Of a stretch of DNA of 64,000 bases, positions 10,073 to 19,090 are shown one piece after another. The DNA lies in the NCBI GenBank assembly GCA_028818225.1, contig JAPPOG010000004.1:1-64000 (forward strand), written 5' to 3'. Source of the stretch: Gammaproteobacteria bacterium (lineage in GTDB: Bacteria > Pseudomonadota > Gammaproteobacteria > Pseudomonadales > Pseudohongiellaceae). Every line of letters starts with the position of its first letter. Position 1 is the first letter of the stretch. A program made the translations under genes and the position numbers. Under the pieces are notes generated by a model that was given only the letters and a program-made list of their open reading frames with translations, was not told where the DNA came from and ran no database searches.

Positions 10073-10312
10073 CTGAATAAAGGTACGAATTTCGCCAAGT
10101 ACTCGAAAAATCTCTGTTGGGGGGTTTCGTTTATTGGTTTATTGCTGTCCATTCTGACGTTTACCGGTGATACCGGCAACGCAGTAGTTGGCGGCTTTCT
10201 CTGGTTAGCTCTCGCATTTGCGTTTGCCATTTCGGCAATTTTCCTGTCCAAGAGAGAAGAGAAAGCAGAAGGCGCAGAAGTTGCATCGTCTACTGAAGCT
10301 GACGGTGAATAA
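10073..10312 (+). CDS. Small two-helix membrane protein, probable CTG start
   Basis: The frame is open from 10037 to the TAA ending at 10312 and encodes a coherent membrane protein of about 79 aa. It begins NKGTNFAKYSKNLCWG, has hydrophobic segments around VSFIGLLLSILTF and GGFLWLALAFAFAISAIF, then a charged tail SKREEKAEGAE. No ATG, GTG or TTG lies in frame ahead of the coding-like part; CTG at 10073 follows a GAGGGA ribosome site (10061-10066) with good spacing. A short out-of-frame ATG ORF (10050-10076) overlaps the start. Amphipathic composition and the clean two-helix pattern favour a real gene; homology is not known to me. Confidence 0.5.
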   Translation: MNKGTNFAKYSKNLCWGVSFIGLLLSILTFTGDTGNAVVGGFLWLALAFAFAISAIFLSKREEKAEGAEVASSTEADGE

Positions 10313-10333
10313 AGCGCGAACTTACCGCTATTG

Positions 10334-10849
10334 TCATTTAGTGATTTTTTCAACTGCATCTATCAGTATCTGCAGTTGTGTGCTTATTTCCTCGCTGATT
10401 TCTTGCGAATTCGCTCGGGCCAGCTTATTAAAATAATCCTGTGCCCGCGCGGCTGAAAATTCACTACTTTGTTTTGGAACTTCTGCAACGCTTTTTTCCA
10501 TATATTCTTGCTGAAATTTTTCTGCTGCCAGTTCATCCATTTTTATTCTTTCTCGTAGCACAGAAAACTCAGTATTCTCAATGTAGTGATGGCTCTCGCC
10601 TTTCATCCAGCTGCGAACATCTCGCAATGGTTGTACCACTTCTTTCCTCCATTGCCGGGAAAATTCCAATATTCGATCCCAGGAATCAGGGGATAGGGTT
10701 TCATCGAAGTGAGCCGCCCAACAACAGAAAAGCAAAAGATTCACATCAAATTGAAATTCGTTCTGCAAATGTAAACAGGCTGTGGACACATCATCCCTGT
10801 CATATAATTGATTGGAGAAATTCCAGAAACTGGTCGATTGCTTAGACAT
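10334..10849 (-). CDS. TIGR02444 family protein
   Basis: 171-aa cytoplasmic protein with the N-terminal pattern of the TIGR02444 family of gammaproteobacteria (FWNFSNQLYDRDDVSTACLH, then a NLLLFCCWAAH stretch). The family has no established function and is usually encoded singly near housekeeping genes. The C-terminal half is charged and helical (MDELAAEKFQQEYMEK). No membrane segment or signal is present. Here it lies divergently upstream of mpl, with a gap of about 90 nt. Confidence 0.8.
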   Translation of the reverse strand: MSKQSTSFWNFSNQLYDRDDVSTACLHLQNEFQFDVNLLLFCCWAAHFDETLSPDSWDRILEFSRQWRKEVVQPLRDVRSWMKGESHHYIENTEFSVLRERIKMDELAAEKFQQEYMEKSVAEVPKQSSEFSAARAQDYFNKLARANSQEISEEISTQLQILIDAVEKITK

Positions 10850-10939
10850 GGCGATAAAAGGCTCGAGTAAAATCCTATGCTATCGAAGATTCGTCACCAT
10901 AACATCTTCCCTAATTGTGCCGCGGAGAGGTAGGTAACA

Positions 10940-12385
10940 GTGCACATTCATATACTGGGAATTTGCGGAACCTTTATGGGAAGTCTGGCGGTCTTGGCGA
11001 AGCAGTTGGGATACCGCGTAAGTGGCAGCGATGCCAATGTATACCCACCCATGAGCACCCAGTTGCAGGAGCAAGGCATCGAACTTGCCGAAGGATTTCG
11101 GCCAGCACATCTCCAGCCTTCCCCGGATCTGGTAATCATTGGCAATGCCTTATCTCGTGGCAATCCTGCCGTCGAACACGTACTGAACGAAGGTCTGTCC
11201 TATATGTCTGGCCCCCAGTGGCTCGCTCAATTTGTCTTGCATGACAAATGGGTTCTGGGTGTGGCTGGAACCCATGGCAAGACTACTACCAGCGCCATGT
11301 TGGCCTGGATTTTGGAGTATGCGGGATTAAAACCCGGCTACTTGATCGGTGGAGTGACTAACAATTTCCCGCATTCCGCCAGTCTCGGTGATTCCGCTTT
11401 CTTCGTGGTGGAGGCTGACGAATATGACAGTGCCTTTTTTGATAAACGATCGAAGTTTATTCATTACGCTCCCAGAACTGTCATTCTCAATAATCTCGAA
11501 TTTGATCACGCTGATATTTTTGACGATCTGGAGGCCATAGAGAAACAGTTCCATCACCTGGTTCGAACCACACCTGGTAACGGCTTGATCGTATTCCCCC
11601 ATGGCGACTCTGCTCTCGAAGCTGTGCTGCGCATGGGCTGTTGGACCCAACGGCAGCAACTAGGCATCGCGGTCCCCGATGAGGTTTGTAAAAAGCTCGC
11701 TGCCAACGGTGGCGTTTTTTGGAATGCCTTATTGCAAAATGAACAGGGTACCCAATTCGACATTATTAAGTACGGCCAGGGATCCACCGGTGAAGTAATG
11801 AACAGGGCTACATTGCAGTGGAAACTTACTGGATTACACAATGTCAGGAATGCACTGGCCGCGGTTGCAGCTGCCCATCATGTCGGCGTCGATGTAGCGA
11901 CCGCAATTGATGGCTTAAAAGAATTCAAAGGTGTAAAGCGCCGCATGGAATTGAGGGGCAAAGTGGAAGGGATTAGCGTATACGATGACTTTGCCCACCA
12001 CCCCACAGCGATAGAATCCACTCTTAATGGCATAGCTAACCAGTTAAAGGCGGAAGGAAACTCGAATCGCTTGATTGCAGTCATTGAACCCAGATCCGCC
12101 ACCATGAAATCAGGCATCCATAAAGAAGCGCTGCATGAGGCAACGCGCGATGCGGATATGGTGTTATGGTATAAAGCGGAAGATTGTAAGATAGACTTTC
12201 AAAGTTTGCTGGCGGAAAGTAAAACTCCGGCATATGCTTTCGCCACAGTAAATGAAATCCTGACCTATCTTGAAGAGAACAGTTTGCCCGGTGATCATAT
12301 CGTCATCATGAGTAATGGTGGATTCGAGGGCATTCATGAAAAATTATTACAAAGATTACAACTTGGTCCTTCAACACTGAACTAG
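10940..12385 (+). CDS. mpl: UDP-N-acetylmuramate:L-Ala-gamma-D-Glu-meso-DAP ligase
   Basis: Peptidoglycan-recycling ligase that attaches recovered tripeptide to UDP-MurNAc. 481 aa, Mur-ligase fold: N-terminal Rossmann HIHILGICGTFMGSLA, ATP loop GVAGTHGKTTTSAMLAW near residue 106, the central VVEADEYDSAFFDKRSKF motif, and the C-terminal domain entered at VYDDFAHHPTAI. GICGTFMG together with the length distinguishes Mpl from MurC. It starts at GTG 10940. It belongs to the cell-wall salvage pathway and stands alone transcriptionally. Confidence 0.96.
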   Translation: MHIHILGICGTFMGSLAVLAKQLGYRVSGSDANVYPPMSTQLQEQGIELAEGFRPAHLQPSPDLVIIGNALSRGNPAVEHVLNEGLSYMSGPQWLAQFVLHDKWVLGVAGTHGKTTTSAMLAWILEYAGLKPGYLIGGVTNNFPHSASLGDSAFFVVEADEYDSAFFDKRSKFIHYAPRTVILNNLEFDHADIFDDLEAIEKQFHHLVRTTPGNGLIVFPHGDSALEAVLRMGCWTQRQQLGIAVPDEVCKKLAANGGVFWNALLQNEQGTQFDIIKYGQGSTGEVMNRATLQWKLTGLHNVRNALAAVAAAHHVGVDVATAIDGLKEFKGVKRRMELRGKVEGISVYDDFAHHPTAIESTLNGIANQLKAEGNSNRLIAVIEPRSATMKSGIHKEALHEATRDADMVLWYKAEDCKIDFQSLLAESKTPAYAFATVNEILTYLEENSLPGDHIVIMSNGGFEGIHEKLLQRLQLGPSTLN

Positions 12386-12451
12386 TTGCTTAACTTATTC
12401 GTATAACGCACGACACTCCTGCAGAATTAATTGCACAACATTGAAATCGTT

Positions 12452-13066
12452 ATGACTGACAAGCAAGAAATTTCACTCTTCCCGCTGCGTGTGGTGTTAT
12501 TTCCAGGTGGGCGACTGGATTTGCAAATATTCGAACAACGTTACCTCGATCTTGTCAGCAATTGCATGAAAAATGATACGGGCTTTGGCGTATGTTTGCT
12601 GAAATCTGGAGAGGAATTCATCCAGGGTGGATCTAAGCAGACCATTCATCGCACAGGTACCTATGGAAAAATTGTCGATTGGGATCAGCTGGAAAATGGT
12701 TTGCTCGGAATAACAGTAGAGGGCATGTCCAAATTTAGAATTGGCGATTGCTGGCAGGCTGATACTGGCCTGTTGCAGGCTGAGGTTGAGTTCAGCCAGA
12801 TCGATGGAGTAGGAATTGAATCAATCCCACTGGATGACCAGTTTTCCGGATTGTCCGATTTATTACAGAATCTTGAAAACCACCCCCTTGTGGAGCAAAA
12901 GAACCTTTCGATTGACTATGACAATTTATGGGATCTGGGGTGGAGATTGAGTGAGCTCATACCCATCGAAATCGAACAGCGACAGCACCTGCTGGAATTA
13001 GACGATCCCTGGGAGCGCATCGAAAGTATCGAACAGCTTGTCTCAGACCTCGCCAATAACTCCTAG
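12452..13066 (+). CDS. LON peptidase substrate-binding-domain protein
   Basis: 204-aa stand-alone LON N-terminal (PUA-like) domain protein: ISLFPLRVVLFPGGRLDLQIFEQRYL at the N terminus is the family signature, followed by GFGVCLLKSG and a GRIVDW-like segment (YGKIVDWDQLENGLLGI). It lacks AAA+ and protease domains, so it is not Lon itself. Such proteins are common in proteobacteria and of unclear role. ATG 12452 is preferred over an in-frame TTG at 12431 because MTDKQEISLFPL fits the family start. Confidence 0.87.
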   Translation: MTDKQEISLFPLRVVLFPGGRLDLQIFEQRYLDLVSNCMKNDTGFGVCLLKSGEEFIQGGSKQTIHRTGTYGKIVDWDQLENGLLGITVEGMSKFRIGDCWQADTGLLQAEVEFSQIDGVGIESIPLDDQFSGLSDLLQNLENHPLVEQKNLSIDYDNLWDLGWRLSELIPIEIEQRQHLLELDDPWERIESIEQLVSDLANNS

Positions 13067-13135
13067 TTTGAGATACCCATAACTCTCTCCATAGCGCATA
13101 ATATGCGGCCCTGATCGGATTAAGTCATATACTCG

Positions 13136-13354
13136 ATGCTGTCTCGATTGATAGATGTTTCAGGCTGGACTCCGGAGCAATGGCTTGCTGCCTGTATCCT
13201 TGCCTTTATTGTAGTAACCGTCGTTGTTGTATTACATCGCTCGCTAAAAATCTTCCAGATGGCGAATAAGAAGAGTTATCAGCCCAACCTGCGCCCTTTA
13301 AGGCGGGCTCGTTTAAAACTAACTCCGACTGAGTCAGAAAATGATGCTGATTAA
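13136..13354 (+). CDS. Small single-span membrane protein, unknown
   Basis: 72-aa protein with one strong transmembrane helix (residues about 17-34, WLAACILAFIVVTVVVVLH) and a basic C-terminal tail rich in Arg and Lys (RPLRRARLKL), so probably inner-membrane with the tail in the cytoplasm. I do not recognise a family. It ends 12 nt before the protease gene at 13367, so the two and the next gene (14184) probably form one transcript. Confidence 0.65.
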   Translation: MLSRLIDVSGWTPEQWLAACILAFIVVTVVVVLHRSLKIFQMANKKSYQPNLRPLRRARLKLTPTESENDAD

Positions 13355-13366
13355 TTAATTATCGTA

Positions 13367-14164
13367 ATGCAATCGAAAGGTCTAATCATATTCGCGGTAT
13401 TCCTGTCTGCCTTGAGCAGCCATGGCATTATTGTGCGCCATGATGTGGCACCGGGGCACTATGAGCTTCGCAGTAGCGATTTTCCCGCAGTATTTTATTT
13501 AGAGCGGCAGGGGATACGTCGCATTTGTGGCGCGACTCTTATCCATGAGCGCTGGGCAATTACTGCTGCGCATTGTGTTGATGAGACTACCCTGGGCGAT
13601 ACTATTGAAAGTGGCAGGCGCTTCGCTGTTGAAGTCGGCAATGCTATGCGAGAAATAGATGCAGTGTTAATGCATCCAGCTATAACCAATCAACAAAATC
13701 CGGAGATCGACCTGGCTCTGCTGCGTTTTCGCAATCCATCGCCTATACCCCGTCCGATCAATATATTTCGCGAATCCTATGAGCAGGGTGAGATAGCCAC
13801 TCTCGTGGGATGGGGTTACTTTGGCCTGGGCACTACTGGTCGGCAGTTTGATGATGGTACCAAACGGCGTGCACAAAACAGGTTTTCACAGGCTGACTCA
13901 AAGCTTCGTATTATTTTCGATGACCCTCGCATTCGCGGTAATGATTCCCTGCCACTGGAAGGAACATTGGGATTAGGAGATAGCGGCGGGCCAGCCTTGA
14001 TAGAAACAGAGGAGGGTTATCAACTGGCGGGCGTGGCCATCGGGGAAGTGAGTGGAGACCACTACGCGGAAGAGACCCAGGGTATATATGGATCTGTAGC
14101 AGTTTATGAGCGCATCTCTCTCCATATTAATTGGATACTGTCTGTTATAGGCAGCGAAAGCTAA
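13367..14164 (+). CDS. Exported trypsin-like serine protease (S1 family)
   Basis: 265-aa protein with a signal-like N terminus (GLIIFAVFLSALSSHG) and a chymotrypsin-fold domain. The triad is intact: His in AITAAHCVD (about residue 67), Asp in NPEIDLALLRF (about 117), Ser in LGDSGGPALIE (about 207). The Cys pair CGATL/AHC should form the conserved 42-58 disulfide. The S1 pocket residue lies in the GTLGLGDSGG segment and was not assigned. Likely periplasmic or secreted. It sits between a small membrane protein and an AsmA-like gene, with gaps of 12 and 19 nt. Confidence 0.92.
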   Translation: MQSKGLIIFAVFLSALSSHGIIVRHDVAPGHYELRSSDFPAVFYLERQGIRRICGATLIHERWAITAAHCVDETTLGDTIESGRRFAVEVGNAMREIDAVLMHPAITNQQNPEIDLALLRFRNPSPIPRPINIFRESYEQGEIATLVGWGYFGLGTTGRQFDDGTKRRAQNRFSQADSKLRIIFDDPRIRGNDSLPLEGTLGLGDSGGPALIETEEGYQLAGVAIGEVSGDHYAEETQGIYGSVAVYERISLHINWILSVIGSES

Positions 14165-14183
14165 AAAGAGGAAGAAACAGATT

Positions 14184-14939
14184 ATGATCAAGAAGGCCAT
14201 TATCTCCCTGGTAGTTTTATTACTGTTAATTGGTGGGGGATTATATTTTTACTTCGAGAGTATCGTGCAAACCGGAATCGAGGTAGTGGGTACGCAGGTA
14301 TTGGGCACAGAAGTTACGGTCGATGCGGTGTCAGTTTCTCCTTTAAGTGGGGCGGGTACGCTGCGAGGGCTTAGTATTGGCAATCCCGAAGGATTTAATT
14401 CCGATTACGCCTTTCAGTTAGCGGAAGTTTCTATCGCGCTTGATACCGCCTCTGTTTTCGAAGATGTTGTTGTCGTTGACAGCGTTACCATTATTCAGCC
14501 TCAGATTACCTATGAGACTCGTATTACCAGCGATAATATTCGAGCGCTTGTTAATAATGTAAGCGGTGGATCCTCGGCCAGTACCGATGCTTCTGAAAGT
14601 AGTGGAAGACAGATCATTATTCGTGAATTCCGCATGCTTGACCCCCAGCTTAATCTGGTGGCAGCGGTGGTAACTGCGCCAGTGTCTTTGCCTGACATCG
14701 AACTGAATGATATCGGCGCGGAGGATAATTCCACCACTGTAGCCGATGCGCTCCAGCTCATTCTCTCCACTCTCAGTACTTCGATACTGAGCGCAAATCT
14801 ACCCAATCTGGAGGATTTAAGGGAGGGTGTAGAGGAAGCCTTGCAGGAAGGTGCAGATGAGTTGGAATCGCGGCTGGAAGATACCGTAAATGATGCAGCT
14901 GAGGAAGTTGGCAATCGCTTGCGGAGTATCTTGAATTAA
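14184..14939 (+). CDS. AsmA-like membrane-anchored periplasmic protein
   Basis: 251-aa protein: N-terminal membrane anchor (AIISLVVLLLLIGGGLYFYF) followed by a beta-rich domain that resembles the N-terminal repeat of AsmA/DUF748 proteins (LGTEVTVDAVSVSPLSGAG, then LRGLSIGNPEGFN). The C-terminal quarter is acidic and helical (LEDLREGVEEALQEGADELE), probably coiled. AsmA relatives act in outer-membrane lipid handling, but this one is short and its role is not known. Its stop overlaps the convergent YdcF-like gene in a TTAA. Confidence 0.75.
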   Translation: MIKKAIISLVVLLLLIGGGLYFYFESIVQTGIEVVGTQVLGTEVTVDAVSVSPLSGAGTLRGLSIGNPEGFNSDYAFQLAEVSIALDTASVFEDVVVVDSVTIIQPQITYETRITSDNIRALVNNVSGGSSASTDASESSGRQIIIREFRMLDPQLNLVAAVVTAPVSLPDIELNDIGAEDNSTTVADALQLILSTLSTSILSANLPNLEDLREGVEEALQEGADELESRLEDTVNDAAEEVGNRLRSILN

Positions 14940-15787
14940 ATTGCCTCGGCAGTCTCGGTGGCAGCTGGAACAACGCCGCAGTAGTTATTTTGCCCAGGCA
15001 GGAATTGCGCTGTTCTTCCGGTAAATCGATAGGCGGCTAATCCGACCCATTCCCGGATTGCAGTGCCGAGTGTGCCCAGGTTTCCAGCAAAGTCGAATTC
15101 CACCCGATACAAATTGCCCTTGCGGGAATAATGATCAACCGGGTAGGGAATTACCGGCCAATCTAGCTGACAAAAAATTCCAATTGATCGCGGCATGTGA
15201 AACTCCGAAGTTATCAAGATCCAGCCTTCTTCGGGCGCTGGTGAAACCAGTTCTTTACTGTTCAGGGCATTTTCATAGGTATTGCGGGATTCTCTCTCGA
15301 AAACTATAGCCCTGTCTGACAACCCTAACTGAGCAAATAAATAGACTGCGTAATCTGCTGCTTTAAATTCCTGTTCGCTGACCGAGCCGGAGCCACCGGT
15401 AAACACTAGCTGTGCATTGGGATACAGGTTTGCCAGGTAGACAAAGTTAGTGAGCCTCTCTGCAGCAGCACCGAATTCAACCTGATTCCAGACTTCGGAA
15501 TGGTAAGGGCTGATGGCGCCACTTAAAACGATGATTCCATCAACTTCCCGGGGCAGCGCTGCGTTGGTATTGAATCTGTTTTCCAGTGGTGAAATCAGCC
15601 ATTCGCCAACCGGCAGAAACCCGATAATGATGAGTAAAAAGGCGCAGAAAGATAGCAGGCGTCGAGAGAGCTTTTGCCAGCCAAACAGCAGGCTCAGCCA
15701 GGCTGCTACACCCAGGATAACGATCAGGCTATCAGGGGAGATAATTGCCCAGATGATCTTTGATGCAAGAAAGAAAACTGTATCCAT
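14936..15787 (-). CDS. YdcF/ElyC family membrane protein (DUF218)
   Basis: 283-aa inner-membrane protein with two N-terminal helices (residues about 5-65) and a periplasmic DUF218 domain. Family landmarks: DGIIVLSGAI, LVFTGGSGS, the ESRNTYENALNS motif and ILITSEFHMPRS. ElyC-type members influence peptidoglycan and lipid-carrier homeostasis in E. coli; the exact reaction remains open. It is monocistronic and converges on the AsmA-like gene with a 4-nt overlap. Confidence 0.87.
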   Translation of the reverse strand: MDTVFFLASKIIWAIISPDSLIVILGVAAWLSLLFGWQKLSRRLLSFCAFLLIIIGFLPVGEWLISPLENRFNTNAALPREVDGIIVLSGAISPYHSEVWNQVEFGAAAERLTNFVYLANLYPNAQLVFTGGSGSVSEQEFKAADYAVYLFAQLGLSDRAIVFERESRNTYENALNSKELVSPAPEEGWILITSEFHMPRSIGIFCQLDWPVIPYPVDHYSRKGNLYRVEFDFAGNLGTLGTAIREWVGLAAYRFTGRTAQFLPGQNNYCGVVPAATETAEAI

Positions 15788-15930
15788 TAGTCGGTTTTCG
15801 CCTTATTAACCCATGGCCTTTAGTAGCAAATCGGCACTTCCGGAGATTTTTAGACCAATGCTTAGAATGTCCAATCGAATTTGCTAATATCCATCGAGAT
15901 TTGTCAGATCAACGGAATAGGAGAATACCC

Positions 15931-16413
15931 ATGACAATCCAGGTTGGAGATAAAGTCCCTGCAGCTAATTTCAAAGTCATGACTGCCGATGGGCCTAAAG
16001 ATATGAGTAGTGACGAGGTTTTTGGCGGCAAGAAAGTGGTTTTCTTTGCAGTCCCCGGGGCATTTACGCCTGGATGCTCGATGACGCACTTACCCGGATT
16101 TGTAGTAAATGCTAATGCAATCAAGGCCAAAGGCGCGGATACTATTGCCTGCATGGCAGTGAATGATGCCTTTGTAATGGGAGCCTGGGGCCAGGCTCAG
16201 AATGCCGAAGAAATTCTGATGCTGGCAGATGGCAATGGTGAATTTACCAGCGCACTTGGCCTCGAGTTGGATGCCAGTGGATTCGGAATGGGGAGTCGGG
16301 CCCAACGCTTTGGCATGATTGTCGATGATGGCACCGTTACCTATCTGGGAATCGAAGCACCGGGGGAGATCAAAGTCAGTGCTGCGGAAGCAATGATGGA
16401 AGCATTGGGTTAA
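15931..16413 (+). CDS. Peroxiredoxin, Prx5/AHP type (cysteine form)
   Basis: 160-aa cytoplasmic peroxidase. The peroxidatic Cys is residue 49 in VPGAFTPGCSMTHLPG, the Prx5/AhpC-like TxxC context; the Arg of the active site lies in MGSRAQRFGMIVDDG. It starts at ATG 15931, which gives the normal MTIQVGDKVP N terminus; the open frame upstream is not family-like. It probably reduces hydrogen and organic peroxides with glutathione or thioredoxin. Dienelactone hydrolase follows 51 nt later. Compare the selenocysteine-type peroxiredoxin at 40913. Confidence 0.94.
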   Translation: MTIQVGDKVPAANFKVMTADGPKDMSSDEVFGGKKVVFFAVPGAFTPGCSMTHLPGFVVNANAIKAKGADTIACMAVNDAFVMGAWGQAQNAEEILMLADGNGEFTSALGLELDASGFGMGSRAQRFGMIVDDGTVTYLGIEAPGEIKVSAAEAMMEALG

Positions 16414-16464
16414 AAGAAACAGGTGTCCCATTTATAAGGATAATAATAAGAAACAGGATAAAGA

Positions 16465-17175
16465 ATGATTACTCAACATCTTGATTACAGCGATGGCGAT
16501 ACAGCACTTCAGGCCTATGTAGCCTATGAAGAAACAGATACGCAGAAACCTCTGGTGCTGGTGGCGCATGACTGGAGTGGTCGCCGTGAATTTGCCTGTA
16601 ATGCCGCCGAGCGCATTGCCTCAATGGGATACATTGGTTTTGCCCTGGATATGTATGGTAAAGGCGTGTTCGGTGCTGATGGGGATACGGAACTGAATTC
16701 TTCATTGATGAACCCATTGGCATCTGATCGTGCGGTTCTGCGCCAGAGAATAAGGGCCGCACTTGTTGCCGGAAGAAATATTCCACAGGTTGATCCTACC
16801 AAAGTCGCTGCCATGGGCTACTGCTTCGGTGGCATGTGTGTGCTGGAATTAGCGAGATCAGGTGCTGATGTGCTCGGTGTTGTGAGTATTCATGGAATAT
16901 TTGCGCCTGGAGAAGTGGCAAACGAAGAAATCAAATCCAGGGTGCTATGTTTGCATGGCCATGACGACCCAATGGTCCCTCCAGAACAGGTGCTTGCTTT
17001 CGAAACCGAAATGAATGAGGCAGGGGTGGACTGGCAGGTTCACGCTTATGGTCAAACTATGCATGCATTTACCAATCCCGCTGCCAATAACCCTGATTTT
17101 GGCACTGTTTACAGCGAAATTGCTGAAAAGCGCACCTATCAATCGCTGGCAAATTTTCTGGAAGAGATTTTCTAG
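16465..17175 (+). CDS. Dienelactone hydrolase family protein
   Basis: 236-aa alpha/beta hydrolase. Nucleophile Cys in AMGYCFGGMCVLELA (G-x-C-x-G, near residue 119), Asp in CLHGHDDPMVPP and His in YGQTMHAFTNP complete the Cys-His-Asp triad of dienelactone hydrolases. The substrate is not predictable; many homologues are general carboxylesterases. It begins after an AGGATAAAG-like ribosome site and is probably co-transcribed with the peroxiredoxin upstream. Confidence 0.92.
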   Translation: MITQHLDYSDGDTALQAYVAYEETDTQKPLVLVAHDWSGRREFACNAAERIASMGYIGFALDMYGKGVFGADGDTELNSSLMNPLASDRAVLRQRIRAALVAGRNIPQVDPTKVAAMGYCFGGMCVLELARSGADVLGVVSIHGIFAPGEVANEEIKSRVLCLHGHDDPMVPPEQVLAFETEMNEAGVDWQVHAYGQTMHAFTNPAANNPDFGTVYSEIAEKRTYQSLANFLEEIF

Positions 17176-17211
17176 CTGTTCATTAAATCTACTAACTAAT
17201 CAAGAATAATA

Positions 17212-18921
17212 ATGACTGAAACGGCAAACTCTGAAACGGCAAACTCTGAAACGGCCAGCCCTGCTGCTGTGCCCACCCGTTCCAAGATTGGGCTCTGGCT
17301 CGGTCCTGCTGTTTTCCTGTTTATGCTCTTGTTTGTCGACCTCGACCCCAATAACCCGCTCGTTACCCGCATGGCTGCGATCATCGTGTTGATGGCTATT
17401 TGGTGGATTACTGAAGCGATTCCTTTGTCCGCCACAGCATTGTTACCAATTGTACTTTTCCCTTTGATGGGAATAATGCGGGGCAGAGAATTGCCAGCTG
17501 GTAATCGCATAGATCTCGAAACTGCGACATTTGCTGAAGGATTTTCGGCCAGCGATTTCGACATCATTTTCCCCAATGTGGCTAATCAGTACATGGACTG
17601 GATCATCCTGTTATTTATGGGCGGATTCATGGTGGCTGTTGCTGTGGAAAAATGGAATCTACACAAGCGCATTGCCTTACACACGCTGCGCATTATTGGT
17701 GGCCAGCCTCATCGGCTGGTTCTCGGTTTCATGGTGTCTACCGGATTCCTATCCATGTGGTTATCCAATACCGCAACGGCCTTAATGATGATGCCCATGG
17801 GTATGTCCCTGGTTTTACTCTACGAAGAGCTCAATCGAAAGGTAGTTGCTGAAGGTGGCGTGGCAGACAGCAGAGCCGAAAACTTTTCCCTGACTCTATT
17901 GCTCGGAATTGCCTATGGCGCTTCTATCGGTGGTTTTGCCACATTAATCGGTACGCCTCCAAACGGTGTGTTAATTACCCAAATGTCGCAACTGTTTCCT
18001 GATGCACCGGAAATTACTTTTTCTACCTGGATGTTGTTTGCCTTGCCAATGAGTTTTATCTACATGCTCATTGCCTGGGCATTGCTTACTCGAATCGTTT
18101 TCCCGCTTCCTTCAAGCACGCCTTTCAGTGGCAAAGAATTTATCCAGAGCGAGATCAGCAAATTGGGTCCCATGAGCACTGAAGAAAAAAGAGTAACAGG
18201 TGTATTTGTTACTTTTGCTTTGCTGTTAATGACACGCAAGGAGCGGTTGTTTGGAGAGGATATCGATATTTTTGGCTGGAGTTACTATCTGGACAATGTA
18301 TTGAGAGCAGCTGGCTCAGAACCCGTTGGCTACATGATTGATGACGGCAGTGTGTCCATTGCTGTGGCCTTAACTTTGTTCATGATTCCTGCCAGCAAAG
18401 AAATCGGCGGTCGCCTGATGGACTGGGAAGATGCGAAGCGTGTTCCCTGGGGAATACTTATACTGTTTGGCGGTGGTTTAGCTATTGCTAAGGGCTTCGG
18501 CACTTCAGGATTATCCGATTACGTTGCGGTCTTGTTGGGGGACTTGTTAGGCGATGCTGAACCGCTGGTAATTGTTATGAGTACGGTAGCCTTCATTACC
18601 GGGCTCACTGAGGTCGCTTCGAATACCGCAACCATTTCGTTATCACTGCCAATAATGGCGAGCCTGTCTCAGGCCATTGAAGCACACCCACTTCTCTTGC
18701 TGATTCCAACCACTTTGGCGGCATCTTGCGCATTTATGTTGCCGGTCTCTACACCACCGAATGCCATAGTCTATGGTTCCGGAAGAATTCCAATCATGAA
18801 GATGGTAATTGCCGGAATCTGGCTCGATATTCTTTCAGTATTTCTGTTAACCCTATTTGTTTATACCCTGGGCCACCTAACATTTGATGTGTTGGGAGGA
18901 TTTCCAGCCTGGGCTGGCTAG
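17212..18921 (+). CDS. DASS/SLC13 family anion symporter
   Basis: 569-aa inner-membrane transporter of the divalent anion:Na+ symporter family (dicarboxylates, sulfate or similar). Both SNT/TPPN sodium- and substrate-binding repeats are visible: LSNTATALMMMPMG with GTPPNGVL in the first half, and ASNTATISLSLPIM with VSTPPNAIVYGSG in the second. About 11-12 hydrophobic segments. The N terminus carries an unusual tandem ETANS repeat encoded by a 15-nt direct repeat. It follows the hydrolase gene by 36 nt. The transported anion cannot be told from sequence alone. Confidence 0.93.
   Translation: MTETANSETANSETASPAAVPTRSKIGLWLGPAVFLFMLLFVDLDPNNPLVTRMAAIIVLMAIWWITEAIPLSATALLPIVLFPLMGIMRGRELPAGNRIDLETATFAEGFSASDFDIIFPNVANQYMDWIILLFMGGFMVAVAVEKWNLHKRIALHTLRIIGGQPHRLVLGFMVSTGFLSMWLSNTATALMMMPMGMSLVLLYEELNRKVVAEGGVADSRAENFSLTLLLGIAYGASIGGFATLIGTPPNGVLITQMSQLFPDAPEITFSTWMLFALPMSFIYMLIAWALLTRIVFPLPSSTPFSGKEFIQSEISKLGPMSTEEKRVTGVFVTFALLLMTRKERLFGEDIDIFGWSYYLDNVLRAAGSEPVGYMIDDGSVSIAVALTLFMIPASKEIGGRLMDWEDAKRVPWGILILFGGGLAIAKGFGTSGLSDYVAVLLGDLLGDAEPLVIVMSTVAFITGLTEVASNTATISLSLPIMASLSQAIEAHPLLLLIPTTLAASCAFMLPVSTPPNAIVYGSGRIPIMKMVIAGIWLDILSVFLLTLFVYTLGHLTFDVLGGFPAWAG
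17218..17262 (+). repeat. 15-nt tandem repeat inside DASS transporter N terminus
   Basis: The unit GAAACGGCAAACTCT occurs at 17218-17232 and 17233-17247, followed by a third diverged copy at 17248-17262. It encodes ETANS-ETANS-ETASP. Length changes by slippage would stay in frame. Confidence 0.9.
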
Positions 18922-19090
18922 TTAATTGATTTATTAGAAATAAAGGATTGGGTCGCAAAATGCGATTCAGGGTGTTTTTGCTACAGCGGCTTTATGCTAA
19001 GAACTGGTATCAGGTCGAGACTTTGACCCAGAATAAAATGAAAATCTATAATTTTCATTGGGTTAGAAAATATAACACTTTTCAAGCAGT

